Positions 50,132 through 59,697 of a stretch of DNA of 64,000 bases are shown here, in pieces. Position 1 is the stretch's first letter; every line of letters begins with the position of its first letter. A program made the position numbers and the translations under genes. Origin of the DNA: Asticcacaulis currens (GTDB taxonomy: Bacteria > Pseudomonadota > Alphaproteobacteria > Caulobacterales > Caulobacteraceae); the NCBI RefSeq assembly GCF_028550395.1, contig NZ_JAQQKW010000005.1, positions 1-64,000 of the forward strand. Direction: 5' to 3'. The notes under the pieces were generated by a model. The model searched no databases and had not been told where the DNA came from. It worked only from the letters and a program-made list of their open reading frames with translations.

Positions 50132-52048
50132 TCAGGCGCCATGGAAGAAGTCGTAGATGCGCTGAGCCAGGGCCTCATTGATGCCCTCCACTTTGCGCAG
50201 GTCTTCGATACGCGCCTTGCCCACCTCCCGGCCTGACCCGAAGGCGGCCAGCAGGGCGCGCTTTTTACGAGGACCGATCCCTTCGATCTCATCCAGCGGA
50301 TTTTTGGTGATCGCGGCGTCGCGCTTCTGGCGATTGGCTCCGATGGCATAGCGGTGCGCCTCATCGCGCAGGCGCTGAAGATAGTACAGGACCGGCGATT
50401 TGGGCTCCATCATGAAAGGGGCGCGCCCCGGCATAAAGAAGCGCTCCATCCCGGCGTCGCGATCCGGCCCCTTGGCCACGCCGACAATGCGGATATCTTC
50501 CATTCCGAGTTCGCGCATCACGTCCAGAACGGCCTCCAGCTGCCCCTGCCCGCCATCGACCAGCACCAGATCCGGACGGCCAAAGCCTTCTTCCTCTGTC
50601 GCATCTTCCGCGCGGTTCTTCAGACGCAAAAACCGACGACGGAACACTTCGCGCATCATGGCGTAGTCGTCACCGGCCGTCATCTTATCGAGGTCGCGGA
50701 TGGTGAATTTACGGTACTGCCCCTTCATAAAGCCTTCGGGCCCCGCGACGACCATGCCGCCAACGGCGTGCGTGCCGCCAAGGTGCGAGTTGTCGTAAAC
50801 CTCAATGCGGTTGGGCGGGGCGGGCAGCTCAAACACCTCCGCCACGCCTCTCAACAGGCGCGTCTGCGCCGACTGTTCGGCCATACGCCGCCCCAAGGCC
50901 GCCTTGGCGTTGTTGAGGGCATGGGCCACGGCATCGGCCTTTTCGCCCCGGCGCGGGCAATGGATCTCGACCTTACGACCGGCGCGCAGTGACAGGGCCT
51001 CCATCATCAGGTCCGGCTCGCTCAAGGGGTGAGAGACAAGGATCAGCTTCGGCACCGGGCGGTCCTGATAGAACTGCCCCAGAAAGGCGTCGAGGATTTC
51101 GCCCTCGGCACTGTCGGCCTCTTCGCCGCTGTCGGGCACGCGGGGGAAGTAGGCGCGGTCGCCCCAGTTCTGCCCCGCGCGGAAAAAGATAGTCTGAACA
51201 CAGGCCGCCCCACCTTCGCTAACCACCGCAAAAACGTCGGCCTCGGCCTCACCAATGCCGATGGAGGACGTCATGGAGACGTGGTTGAGCGCCCGCACCC
51301 GGTCACGCAGGTGCGCCGCCTTCTCGAAATCCATATCGTCTGAGGCCTTCATCATGCGCTTGGTCAGGTCGTCGATGACCACGCGCGAGCGGCCTTTGAG
51401 AAAGGCCTCGGCCTGTCCCACCAGTGCGCTGTAATCCTCAAGGCTGACTTCACCCGTGCACGGCGCCGAACAGCGGCGAATCTGATGTAACATGCAGGGC
51501 CGCGTGCGCGAGGCATAGACGCTGTCGGTGCAGGTACGCAGTAGGAAGGCGCGTTGCAGCGTGTCGAGCGTGCGGTTGACCGCCTGAGTCGAAGCGAAGG
51601 GGCCGAAATATTCGCCCTGAATGGCGTGCGCCCCGCGGTGCTTAGTGATCTGCGCCGCCGCGTGGTCCTTGCGCACAAGTATCTCGGCAAAGGATTTATC
51701 GTCGCGCAGCAGCACATTATAGCGCGGCTTAAGCGCCTTGATCAGGCGCGCCTCCAGCAGCAGGGCCTCGCCCTCGGTCTGGGTGCGCACAATCACCATC
51801 GACCGCGTCAGATAGACCATGCGCGCGATGCGTTGGGCATGGACGCGACCCTGCGCATACTGAAGGATGCGCTTTTTCAACGACTTGGCCTTACCCACAT
51901 AGAGCACCTCGTCGTTTTCGCCGATCATGCGATAGACGCCAGGCTTGTCTTCCGCCAGCCGCGCCTCACGCAGGATCAGAGCCGCCCCCGTCAGGGGCTC
52001 ATCGGTCGGCAGGGTTTCGGTTAAGGCATCGGTCGGCAGGTCGGACAT
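50132..52048 (-). CDS. uvrC: Excinuclease ABC subunit C
   Basis: 638 aa from ATG 52048 (a start 17 codons upstream is unlike the family). Nucleotide-excision repair endonuclease. The order is GIY-YIG nuclease (PGVYRMIGENDEVLYVGKAKSL), the four-cysteine cluster region (CTDSVYASRTRPC, then CSAPC), the UVR helix that meets UvrB (DMDFEKAAHLRDRVRAL), the RNase H-like nuclease (DNSHLGGTHAVGGMVV; VLVDGGQGQL) and a helix-hairpin-helix end (LDEIEGIGPRKKRALLAAFGS). The acidic N-terminal extension of about 30 residues before PGVYRM is common in this order. No LexA-type box was recognised upstream. Confidence 0.97.
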   Translation of the reverse strand: MSDLPTDALTETLPTDEPLTGAALILREARLAEDKPGVYRMIGENDEVLYVGKAKSLKKRILQYAQGRVHAQRIARMVYLTRSMVIVRTQTEGEALLLEARLIKALKPRYNVLLRDDKSFAEILVRKDHAAAQITKHRGAHAIQGEYFGPFASTQAVNRTLDTLQRAFLLRTCTDSVYASRTRPCMLHQIRRCSAPCTGEVSLEDYSALVGQAEAFLKGRSRVVIDDLTKRMMKASDDMDFEKAAHLRDRVRALNHVSMTSSIGIGEAEADVFAVVSEGGAACVQTIFFRAGQNWGDRAYFPRVPDSGEEADSAEGEILDAFLGQFYQDRPVPKLILVSHPLSEPDLMMEALSLRAGRKVEIHCPRRGEKADAVAHALNNAKAALGRRMAEQSAQTRLLRGVAEVFELPAPPNRIEVYDNSHLGGTHAVGGMVVAGPEGFMKGQYRKFTIRDLDKMTAGDDYAMMREVFRRRFLRLKNRAEDATEEEGFGRPDLVLVDGGQGQLEAVLDVMRELGMEDIRIVGVAKGPDRDAGMERFFMPGRAPFMMEPKSPVLYYLQRLRDEAHRYAIGANRQKRDAAITKNPLDEIEGIGPRKKRALLAAFGSGREVGKARIEDLRKVEGINEALAQRIYDFFHGA

Positions 52049-52205
52049 GCTCCCGATATAGGCGAAGGGCCGGAACGGGGCAAGAACATCCGCATCCACC
52101 TTCTCTTCTTAAATGACACAATTGCAAAGGTGCGCCACAGGAATTGACTTGCCTTCGTCAAGGCATGGCGTCATGGAGGGACACCGCACACAAAATCGTG
52201 ATCGC

Positions 52206-53405
52206 ATGACCGCCACGCCTGCCGCCCGATCGTCCGAAATCCGCGCCCTCACGGGACTGCGCGGCGTCGCGGCCCTGTTCGTCGTGCTCTATCACGCCAC
52301 GGGCTATTTCCGCTTTCCCGATCCCTGGCAGCACTATGTGCGGCATGGCTATATTTCGGTCGATCTGTTCTTTGTCCTGTCCGGCTTCGTCATGGCCATG
52401 ACCTATGGCAAGCTGTTCGACACAGGCTTTCAATGGGCGAACTTCCGCAAGTTCATCCTGATGCGCGTGGCGCGCGTCTGGCCGCTGTTTGCGCTGATGA
52501 CGCTGATTACCGCCGCCCTGATCCCGACCGTTCTCGGCAAACGCTATTATTACGAAGACGTCTGGCACGGCCTTTTGCCCAACCTGACCATGACTCAAGC
52601 CTGGGGGCTGGCCAATTCCATCGTGCGCCCGTCATGGTCGATCTCGACGGAATGGGCGGCCTATCTGGTCTTTCCGCTGCTGGTGATCGGCGCGATCAAA
52701 GGCTCCTGGCAACGCGCGCTTGTGTGGACCGCACTGGCCCTCGGCCTGCTGGCCCTGGTCGCGCACGGACCGCTGTGGTTTGGCCAAACCGTGCGCCGCT
52801 CCGGCCCGCTCGATATCGCCGCTTCCTACGCCAGCGGCACGATGCTGCGCTGTCTGCTCAGCTTCTTCGTCGGCATGGTCGCCTATCGCTTCCGGGCCAT
52901 GGTGCCGTCGCGCACAGCCATCCTCTTCGTCGTCGCATCGCTGCTGCTGATCGCGTGGCGGCCTTCGGACCTGATTCTGGTCGGCCTGTTTGCCGGCCTG
53001 ATCATGGCCCTGTCCGATGACGAGGGCCCGGTGGCCAAAGCCTTGTCATGGCGTCCGGTCTATCTCAGCGGCGTGTGGTCCTATGCCATCTACCTGATCC
53101 ACGATGTCGTGCTGTTCGGTACCTTCCGCACCCTGCCGAAGTTCGGTCTGGCCCTGCCGGGGGAGCGGGTGCACTGGCTGGGGGCAGCCATTGGCGTAAC
53201 GGTGGCGCTGGGGGCGCTCGCCCACTATGGCTTTGAAAAGCCTTCACGCGATGTGTTGCGTCGCCTGATTGGGCGCTGGACCGCACGCAAACCGGAGCTT
53301 CACGCCGTGACGGGCGATTTGTCCGCCGAGCCCGCCCCTACCACAACGGGTCAGGTGACGCCCCGCGCAGAGCTTCCTGTATCCGCCGTAAAGAGCCTCC
53401 GTTGA
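52206..53405 (+). CDS. Acyltransferase 3 (OafA/YrhL-type) membrane protein
   Basis: 399 aa from the ATG at 52206; an in-frame start at 52113 adds 31 unlike residues. A polytopic membrane enzyme with the family motif ALTGLRGVAALFVVLYHATGYF (catalytic His) and about ten helices. It probably adds an acyl group, such as acetate, to an exported sugar polymer. The 40-residue hydrophilic tail overlaps the convergent NUDIX gene by 68 bases, which is a notable coding overlap. Confidence 0.9.
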   Translation: MTATPAARSSEIRALTGLRGVAALFVVLYHATGYFRFPDPWQHYVRHGYISVDLFFVLSGFVMAMTYGKLFDTGFQWANFRKFILMRVARVWPLFALMTLITAALIPTVLGKRYYYEDVWHGLLPNLTMTQAWGLANSIVRPSWSISTEWAAYLVFPLLVIGAIKGSWQRALVWTALALGLLALVAHGPLWFGQTVRRSGPLDIAASYASGTMLRCLLSFFVGMVAYRFRAMVPSRTAILFVVASLLLIAWRPSDLILVGLFAGLIMALSDDEGPVAKALSWRPVYLSGVWSYAIYLIHDVVLFGTFRTLPKFGLALPGERVHWLGAAIGVTVALGALAHYGFEKPSRDVLRRLIGRWTARKPELHAVTGDLSAEPAPTTTGQVTPRAELPVSAVKSLR

Positions 53406-53811
53406 TATTGGCCGGCAGGGCGTCAATATCGAAAAAATCGACTGTCTTGATTTCGCCCTGCGACGTCATCTCCCCGCGCTCAAACCGGTCAATGCGATAC
53501 AGAAGCACGTGATCGCCGGGAAAGAAGCGTTCATTGGAATGGATGGACAGCAGGCGCGGCGTTTCCAGAGGGACAATGCCGGCCTCTTCGCGCAGTTCGC
53601 GCACCACGGCGTCTCCGGCGGTTTCCAGCGCATCGACACCGCCGCCCGGCAGCCACCAGCCTTCGAGATAGGTGTGCTCGATCAAAAGGACGCGTCGCTC
53701 GTCTTCGACCACAAGGCCGCGCACGCCCAGGGTCTTGCCCCGCGTCATGCGCGAATGGGCAAAGAACAGGGGCCGCGTGTACGGCTCGACAAGGCGCTTC
53801 CAGTTTTCCAT
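53338..53811 (-). CDS. NUDIX hydrolase
   Basis: 157 aa. The NUDIX box runs GGGVDALETAGDAVVRELREEAGI (57-80 region; consensus Gx5Ex7REUxEEx GU is satisfied). It should hydrolyse a nucleoside-diphosphate-linked compound. N-terminal residues (WKRLVEPYTRPLFFAHSRMTRG) resemble a family of small alphaproteobacterial NUDIX proteins. The 3' end overlaps the acyltransferase gene by 68 bases, convergent. Substrate unknown. Confidence 0.93.
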   Translation of the reverse strand: MENWKRLVEPYTRPLFFAHSRMTRGKTLGVRGLVVEDERRVLLIEHTYLEGWWLPGGGVDALETAGDAVVRELREEAGIVPLETPRLLSIHSNERFFPGDHVLLYRIDRFERGEMTSQGEIKTVDFFDIDALPANINGGSLRRIQEALRGASPDPLW

Positions 53812-53916
53812 GTGATAAAGATAATATAAATGTTCGCGCCCGCAACCCGTCGCGGAGCTTTTTCAGCGTCCCGGACGCAACAAGGCTTGAGTTCCCCGCC
53901 CAAGGCGCTTAATCAG

Positions 53917-54027
53917 ATGAAAACAGGATCGACCGGAGCGTTTCAAATGCTGGCCATTGGTATTTTTGCGGGCTTCATCGCCTTCTACATGATCGTCAAC
54001 TACATCGATTTTGGCCGTATTGACTAA
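53917..54027 (+). CDS. Small single-span membrane peptide
   Basis: 36 aa from ATG 53917, consisting of MKTGSTGAFQ and one hydrophobic helix LAIGIFAGFIAFYMIVNYI, then DFGRID. A weak AAGG lies 13 bases upstream. Its stop overlaps the TTG start of the next gene, suggesting translational coupling. I do not recognise a family, and it may not be real. Confidence 0.4.
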   Translation: MKTGSTGAFQMLAIGIFAGFIAFYMIVNYIDFGRID

Positions 54028-54781
54028 ATCGCGTCCCCAAGTCGCTCTGGTTACCGGTGCGGCCAAACGCATCGGTCGGGCTGTGGCCTTTGCCCTCGCC
54101 CAACGCGGCTATGATATCGGCGTTCATTACGGCACCTCCGCCAGCGATGCTCTGGCTCTGGTTGAGCAGTTGCGCGCGTCAGGTGTGCGCGCCGAAGCGC
54201 TTCAGGCGGACCTGTCGGACGCCGACAGTGTCAAGGCGCTGATCCCTGCGGCGGTGGCCGCTCTGGGGCCTCTCAGCCTGCTGATCAACAATGCCTCAGT
54301 GTTTTTCGATGATCGCGCCGGGACACTGACGGTCGAGCGGTGGCACGCGCATATGAACACCAATCTGCTGGCACCGGTGCTTCTGGCCCAGGGGTTTGCG
54401 GCGCAGGACGCTCTGCCCGACCGGGCGGCCATTGTTAATCTGATCGACCAGCGGGTGCTGAAACCCTCCCCGCCCTTCTTCTCCTACGGCCTGTCAAAGG
54501 CTGGGCTGTGGCACGCTACGCGCACGCTGGCGCAGGAACTGGCCCCGCGCATCCGCGTCAATGCCGTAGGGCCGGGCCCCACCCTGCCCTCCATCCACCA
54601 AACCGAAGCCGATTTCGAGGCCGAGGCCGCCTCTACCCTGCTGCGAAAGCGGGTCACACCGGAAGAGATCGCCGAGGCCGTGGTGTTTCTGGCCGAGGCC
54701 TCTTCGGTGACCGGCCAGATGATCTGCGTCGATTCGGGCCAGCATCTGGGCTGGAAGACACCGGATATGGAAGGGCTGTAA
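54020..54781 (+). CDS. Short-chain dehydrogenase, pteridine-reductase (FolM)-like
   Basis: 253 aa from the TTG at 54020 (TTG 54011 is also open); no ATG is available. Cofactor motif VTGAAKRIGRAVAFALA (Rossmann, residues 10-26), LINNASVFFDD, the catalytic SYGLSKAG and the late PGPTLP. The pattern TGAAKRIG with a VFF after NNAS is typical of FolM, a dihydromonapterin/dihydrofolate reductase, or PTR1-like enzymes. The start overlaps the stop of the small membrane peptide gene. Confidence 0.85.
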   Translation: MTKSRPQVALVTGAAKRIGRAVAFALAQRGYDIGVHYGTSASDALALVEQLRASGVRAEALQADLSDADSVKALIPAAVAALGPLSLLINNASVFFDDRAGTLTVERWHAHMNTNLLAPVLLAQGFAAQDALPDRAAIVNLIDQRVLKPSPPFFSYGLSKAGLWHATRTLAQELAPRIRVNAVGPGPTLPSIHQTEADFEAEAASTLLRKRVTPEEIAEAVVFLAEASSVTGQMICVDSGQHLGWKTPDMEGL

Positions 54782-54785
54782 CGCC

Positions 54786-54863
54786 TCACCAGCCCCGATG
54801 GTCTTCGCGCTATCGCTTGGCGCGTTATGGCCCTCTCCCCGCCATAGGCAGGGAGGTGTAAAC
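54786..54863. repeat. Stem-loop intergenic repeat
   Basis: The region between the SDR stop and the ispB-like stop has CTCTCCCCGCC...GGCAGGGAGGTG (about 54833-54858), related to the units at 5886-6040. A stretch of TCGCGCTATCGCTTGGCGCG precedes it. No coding content is seen. Confidence 0.5.
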
Positions 54864-54871
54864 TTGTGCGC

Positions 54872-55903
54872 TTACTTCGTGCGTTCGACGCTGTAATCGG
54901 TCAACGCTTCCAGCGCTGTGCGCCAGTCCGAGGCCTCAAAGCCTTTCAGCGCGTCCTTGGCCTTTTGCGCATAATGGCGGGCAGTTTCCATCGTCTGGGT
55001 CATCGCTCCCGATTCGACGATCAGGGCTTGTGCCTGCGCCAGATCGCCCTCGGTCTGCTCGCGCATCGAGACGGTGCGGTGCCAGAAATCAGCGGCTTGC
55101 GGCGTCGCCTTGACGGCCAAAATCAATGGCAGGGTCGCCTTGCCTTCGGCAAAGTCGTCACCGGCATTCTTGCCAAGACTCTGGGCCGTACCGCCGTAGT
55201 CGAGCGCATCGTCCTGGATCTGAAAGGCCAGACCGAGGTTCAGACCATAGTCGCGCAGGGCCTGCTGTCGCGCCGGGGACGCCCCTGCCGCCACGGCACC
55301 ACTTTCCGAAGCCGCCGCAAACAAAGCCGCGGTCTTGGCCGAGATAATGTCGATATAGGTCTCTTCTGTCAGATTGACGTCATAGGCCTTCATCAGTTGC
55401 AGGACTTCGCCTTCGGCGATAACCCCCGACGCCTTGGACAGGATGCCCAGCGCCTGAAGCGAGTCGGTTTCCACCATCAACTCAAAGGCCCGCGCAAACA
55501 GGAAGTCACCGACCAGAACCGAAGACGGTGCGCCCCAGATAAGGTGGGCTGCGACCTTGCCCCGGCGCAACTGGCTGGAATCGACCACGTCGTCGTGCAG
55601 AAGGGTAGCCGTATGGATAAACTCGACGGCCGCCGACAGCTTTTGGTGGTGAATATTGGTCGTCCCGGCCAGACGCGCCGCCGCCACGCACAGCAGCGGA
55701 CGCAAACGTTTGCCGCCGGCGCTGATCAGGTGTTCGGCCAGGGCCGGAATCACCGCAACGTCGCTTTGCATACGCTCGGTAATGATCGCGTTGACCGCCG
55801 CCATGTCGTCGGCGCACAGGCGCACAAGCGCCTCGACATCCGCCTTGCCCGCAGTCTCAGCGGGGGGGGATTTGTGCGTTTTCTCGATATTGGCCGTATC
55901 CAA
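54872..55903 (-). CDS. ispB: Polyprenyl diphosphate synthase (octa-/decaprenyl)
   Basis: 343 aa. Trans-long-chain prenyltransferase that makes the side chain of ubiquinone. The first Asp-rich motif is LLHDDVVD and the second AFQIQDDALDYGG; the GGKRLRPLL substrate loop and LVGDFLFARAF are also present. N-terminal 20 residues are not typical of the family but the start codon at 55903 is well placed. It works upstream of UbiA (29.7 kb). The exact chain length (8 or 10) is not readable from sequence by eye; ispB names the type. Confidence 0.92.
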   Translation of the reverse strand: MDTANIEKTHKSPPAETAGKADVEALVRLCADDMAAVNAIITERMQSDVAVIPALAEHLISAGGKRLRPLLCVAAARLAGTTNIHHQKLSAAVEFIHTATLLHDDVVDSSQLRRGKVAAHLIWGAPSSVLVGDFLFARAFELMVETDSLQALGILSKASGVIAEGEVLQLMKAYDVNLTEETYIDIISAKTAALFAAASESGAVAAGASPARQQALRDYGLNLGLAFQIQDDALDYGGTAQSLGKNAGDDFAEGKATLPLILAVKATPQAADFWHRTVSMREQTEGDLAQAQALIVESGAMTQTMETARHYAQKAKDALKGFEASDWRTALEALTDYSVERTK

Positions 55904-55987
55904 AACCCACTACTCCGGCACACTTGGAAAGTGTTAAACCCCTTAAACTTCCTTTACGGCTTAGTCCATGCCCCGCGCGGCGAGTTT

Positions 55988-56893
55988 GTGCTATATCCCG
56001 ATAAAATTGCTACAGTCCCGGATACACACCCCTTGCCAGAGACCGCCTTCTCGCCCCCTGCCGATGCCCTGCCGACGACCCTGCTGGGCGGTCGGGTGCG
56101 GCTGTGGCAACCGGCGAAGGGCTATCGAATCGGCATGGACGGGGCGCTGCTGGCGGCAGGGGCGGCGGGTATCATTCACGAAAAGAGGCCTCACTCATCC
56201 CCCGTAGCCCAGCCCTCCAACAGGGCCCAAGCGGGCCCCGGCGACCCTTCGCCGCTCTCGCGAAGGCCTGAGCGCAGCGAAGTAGCCGTGAGCGCTTTAG
56301 AGTTAGGTTGCGGCGTGGGGGGCGTCATTTTGTCGCTGGGCGCGCGCTGTCCGCAGGTGCGCGCCATAGGAATAGAGCGTGATGCGGCGACCTTTGCCCT
56401 GACCGAAGTCAATCTGGCGCAGGCGGGCGGTGACCATCGTGCGATTCACGGCGACATCGGTATGGGTTACCGCGCTTTCGACCTGCCGCGATTTGACCTT
56501 GTCCTGAGCAATCCGCCCTATTTCGACGACCCGGAAACGCTGCGCGCCCCGCATGAGTTAAAGCGCCCGGCGTGGATCGCCGATGACGGGCTTCAGGCGT
56601 GGCTCGACTTTGCGCAGGCCGCCGTGGTCGATGGCGGGGAGATTGTGTTCATCCACCGCGCCGACCGGCTTGCGGATATCTTAAGCGGCCTGCCGAAATG
56701 CGGGTCGTTTATCATCCGCCCCATTCAGCCTTTTGCCGATAAGGAGGCCAAGCGCATACTGGTGCGAGCCAAACGGCTGGGCAAGGCGCAGCTGCGCCTC
56801 CTGCCGCCGCTGATCCTGCACGACGAAGGCGAGCGCAAACACACACCAGAGGTCGAAGCGATCCTGCGCGGTGAGGCGGAATTGGGGTGGTAG
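55988..56893 (+). CDS. TrmN6-like tRNA1(Val) adenine methyltransferase with in-frame insertion
   Basis: 301 aa from GTG 55988; the start is uncertain (a TTG at 56033 is also possible). The N-terminal strand LLGGRVRLWQPAKGYRIGMDG is typical of the TrmN6/YfiC group, and motif I is ALELGCGVGGVILSLGA, followed by the catalytic NPPYFDDP. Between these, about 38 residues rich in Pro, Ser, Arg and Gln (from HEKRPHSSPV to SEVAVS) are extra relative to the family. Their DNA, at 56175-56295, has palindromic blocks (CCTTCGC/GCGAAGG), looking like a repeat element inserted in frame. The enzyme should N6-methylate A37 of tRNA1(Val). Confidence 0.85.
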   Translation: MLYPDKIATVPDTHPLPETAFSPPADALPTTLLGGRVRLWQPAKGYRIGMDGALLAAGAAGIIHEKRPHSSPVAQPSNRAQAGPGDPSPLSRRPERSEVAVSALELGCGVGGVILSLGARCPQVRAIGIERDAATFALTEVNLAQAGGDHRAIHGDIGMGYRAFDLPRFDLVLSNPPYFDDPETLRAPHELKRPAWIADDGLQAWLDFAQAAVVDGGEIVFIHRADRLADILSGLPKCGSFIIRPIQPFADKEAKRILVRAKRLGKAQLRLLPPLILHDEGERKHTPEVEAILRGEAELGW

Positions 56894-56925
56894 AAAAACC
56901 CTGCCCTGATTCTACGTAAGACAGC

Positions 56926-56948
56926 CCCGCCGCGTGAACCGCGGCGGG
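56926..56948. terminator. GC hairpin between convergent genes
   Basis: CCCGCCGCG (56926-56934) and CGCGGCGGG (56940-56948) form a perfect 9-bp stem with a 5-base loop between trmN6-like and clpB stops. There is no long T-run, so it may act as a weak or Rho-assisted end. Confidence 0.5.
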
Positions 56949-56988
56949 ATCTTCTGCTCCAAATAACGGGTGCAGGGGCGAGCCCTGC

Positions 56989-59568
56989 TCAGTTCACCGT
57001 TGGCTTGCCGATCACCAGATGATCGCCGTCAAAGCTGACGCTGATCACGTCGCCATCGGCAAACTCACCCACAAGGATGCGTTTAGCAATGGCATCGACC
57101 AGTTGCTTCTGGATTACCCGCTTCAAAGGCCTGGCGCCATAGGCCGGCTCGTAGCCCAGCTCGGCGAGGTGGTTGAGCGCCGCGTCGTCGATGGCGAGGG
57201 TCATCTGACGATCCTTCAGCAGCTTTTCCAGGCCCTTGAGCTGAATACGCACGATATTGCCCATCTGCCCCCGGCCGAGGCGGTGGAAGAGGATGGTTTC
57301 GTCGATGCGGTTGAGGAATTCCGGCCGGAAGTGGCGCTTGACCTCATCCATGACCAGACCGCGCACCATTTCGACGTCCTGACCGTCTTCCATATTCACG
57401 AGATACTGCGACCCCAGATTGGAGGTCATGACGATCAGGGTGTTGCGGAAATCGACCACACGCCCCTGCCCGTCCGTCAGCCGGCCGTCGTCCAGCACCT
57501 GAAGCAGGACGTTGAACACGTCCGGATGCGCCTTTTCGACCTCGTCAAACAACACGACCTGATAGGGCCGGCGGCGCACGGCCTCGGTCAGCGCCCCGCC
57601 CTCGTCATAGCCAACATAGCCCGGAGGCGCGCCGATCATGCGCGAAACCGCGTGCTTTTCCATATATTCCGACATGTCGAGGCGCGTGATGGCAGTCTCA
57701 TCATCAAACAGGAATTCAGCCAAAGCCTTGTTCAACTCGGTCTTGCCGACGCCCGTCGGCCCCAGAAACAGAAAGGAGCCGATGGGACGGTTGGGGTCTT
57801 TGAGGCCCGCCCGCGCCCGGCGCACGGCATCGGACACGGCCTCAAGGGCCTCGTCCTGACCAACGACCCGCTTACGCAGTTCGTCCTCCATGCGCAGCAG
57901 CTTGTCGCGCTCGCCTTCCAGCATCTTGTCCACGGGAATACCGGTCCAGCGCGACACCACTTGGGCGATCTGCGCCGAATCGACGACTTCCGGCGTCAGC
58001 GGCGCCTCTTCCGACTTGGTTTCGGCCTCGGTGACCCTTTTTTCCAGTTGCGGAATCTGGCCGTAGAGGATTTCCGACGCCCGTTGCAGGTCGCCCGAAC
58101 GCTGCGCCGACTGAAGCTCAATACGCGCGCGGTCCAGCGCTTCGCGGGCGCGCGAAGCGGCCCCGACCTTGTCCTTTTCCGACTGCCAGCGGGCAGTCAG
58201 TTGCGCCGACTTGCCCTCCAGATCACCCAGCTCCTCATTGAGCTTTTCCAGGCGCGTTTTCGAGCCCTGATCGCTTTCCTTCTGTAAGGCCTCGCGCTCG
58301 ATCTTGAGCTGGACGATGCGGCGGTCCAGTTCATCCAGTTCTTCCGGCTTGGAATCGACGGCCATGCGCACGCGCGAACCGGCCTCGTCGATCAGGTCGA
58401 TGGCCTTGTCAGGCAGGAAGCGGTCTGCAATGTAGCGGTTCGACAGGGTGGCCGCCGCCACGATGGCGCTGTCGGAAATCTTGACGCCGTGGTGGACCTC
58501 GTACTTTTCTTTCAGGCCGCGCAGGATCGAGATAGTGTCTTCGACCGTCGGTTCCTGCACAAAGACCGGCTGAAAGCGCCGGGCCAGAGCGGGGTCCTTT
58601 TCGACGTGCTTCTGGTATTCATCGAGCGTGGTCGCCCCCACGCAGTGCAGTTCACCGCGCGCCAGAGCGGGTTTCAACAGGTTCGAAGCGTCCATCGCCC
58701 CGTCCGACTTACCGGCACCGACCAGGGTGTGCATTTCGTCGATAAACAGCACGATCTGGCCTTCGGCCTGCGTGACTTCGTTGAGCACGGCCTTCAGCCG
58801 CTCCTCGAACTCACCGCGGTACTTGGCTCCGGCGATCAGCGCGCCCATGTCGAGCGACAAAAGCTTTTTGTCTTTCAGTGACTCCGGCACGTCGCCATTG
58901 ACGATGCGCTGGGCCAGCCCTTCGACAATGGCCGTCTTACCCACGCCCGGCTCACCGATCAGGACGGGATTGTTCTTGGTGCGGCGGGCCAGCACCTGAA
59001 TGGTACGACGGATTTCCTCGTCGCGTCCGATGACCGGGTCGATCTTGCCATCCAGCGCGGCCTGCGTGAGGTCACGCGCATATTTGTTCAACGCGTCGAA
59101 CCCGGCCTCGGCATTGGCGGAGTTGGCGGGCTTGCCCTTGCGAAACTCTTTCTGCGCGTCTTTCAGCGCCCCCAGCGACGTGCCCGCCGCCTTAAGCAGG
59201 GCCGCCCCGTCGCTGTTGTTCAGCGCGGCGACCAGCAGACGGTCGGCGGTGACGAAGGCATCGCCCGCCTTGTTGGCGTCGTTTTCCGCTTCGGTGAACG
59301 CCTTGGCGGTATCATTGTGCATGTAAAGCTGTTGCGTGCCACCGGTGACGGACGGCAGCTTGTTCAGCGTCGTGTCGACCGCGCCGACAAAAGCTTCGGG
59401 GCGTCCGCCCGCGCGCTCGATCAGAGGCCGCGCCACGGACTCGCGGTCCTCGGTCAGGGCTTTGAGCAGATGCAGCGGGGTGAAATACTGGTGGTTGCGG
59501 CTTTGGGCAATGGCCTGCGCGCTTTGGATAAGTTTCTGAGTTTTCTCAGAGTATTTTTCGATATTCAT
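56989..59568 (-). CDS. clpB: ATP-dependent disaggregase ClpB
   Basis: 859 aa, full length. N-terminal Clp repeat domain (~1-145), first AAA+ module with Walker A GEPGVGKT (~203-210) and Walker [10 protein letters not shown], the coiled-coil M domain (~400-530, with [20 protein letters not shown]), second AAA+ module with [10 protein letters not shown] (~602-611) and [11 protein letters not shown], and a C-terminal domain. It rescues aggregated proteins with DnaK. A heat-shock-type promoter lies upstream. It is convergent with the TrmN6-like gene. Confidence 0.98.
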   Translation of the reverse strand: MNIEKYSEKTQKLIQSAQAIAQSRNHQYFTPLHLLKALTEDRESVARPLIERAGGRPEAFVGAVDTTLNKLPSVTGGTQQLYMHNDTAKAFTEAENDANKAGDAFVTADRLLVAALNNSDGAALLKAAGTSLGALKDAQKEFRKGKPANSANAEAGFDALNKYARDLTQAALDGKIDPVIGRDEEIRRTIQVLARRTKNNPVLIGEPGVGKTAIVEGLAQRIVNGDVPESLKDKKLLSLDMGALIAGAKYRGEFEERLKAVLNEVTQAEGQIVLFIDEMHTLVGAGKSDGAMDASNLLKPALARGELHCVGATTLDEYQKHVEKDPALARRFQPVFVQEPTVEDTISILRGLKEKYEVHHGVKISDSAIVAAATLSNRYIADRFLPDKAIDLIDEAGSRVRMAVDSKPEELDELDRRIVQLKIEREALQKESDQGSKTRLEKLNEELGDLEGKSAQLTARWQSEKDKVGAASRAREALDRARIELQSAQRSGDLQRASEILYGQIPQLEKRVTEAETKSEEAPLTPEVVDSAQIAQVVSRWTGIPVDKMLEGERDKLLRMEDELRKRVVGQDEALEAVSDAVRRARAGLKDPNRPIGSFLFLGPTGVGKTELNKALAEFLFDDETAITRLDMSEYMEKHAVSRMIGAPPGYVGYDEGGALTEAVRRRPYQVVLFDEVEKAHPDVFNVLLQVLDDGRLTDGQGRVVDFRNTLIVMTSNLGSQYLVNMEDGQDVEMVRGLVMDEVKRHFRPEFLNRIDETILFHRLGRGQMGNIVRIQLKGLEKLLKDRQMTLAIDDAALNHLAELGYEPAYGARPLKRVIQKQLVDAIAKRILVGEFADGDVISVSFDGDHLVIGKPTVN

Positions 59569-59640
59569 CGTCTGGCTTCCCCTTTAGAGGCGGATGGATG
59601 TGACCGGCCCTTCGACGGAAGCAACCGCTCATCTCCTCCG

Positions 59641-59670
59641 ATATGGTGTGATCTTCGCGCCACACAAGGG
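59641..59670 (-). promoter_or_regulatory. Putative RpoH (sigma-32) promoter of clpB
   Basis: On the minus strand CCCTTGTG (59663-59670) and CACCATAT (59641-59648) are 14 bases apart, resembling the sigma-32 consensus (CCCTTGAA, 13-17 bases, CCCCAT-T). The leader to the clpB ATG would be about 65 bases. Confidence 0.6.
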
Positions 59671-59697
59671 GGATTCACAGGGGAATTATTGTCGCAG

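Noticed and set aside
54866-55987. N-terminal 370 codons of a long plus-strand frame joined to the TrmN6-like gene
   Set aside because: This part lies opposite the polyprenyl synthase gene and shows no family likeness; the gene is started near 55988 instead.
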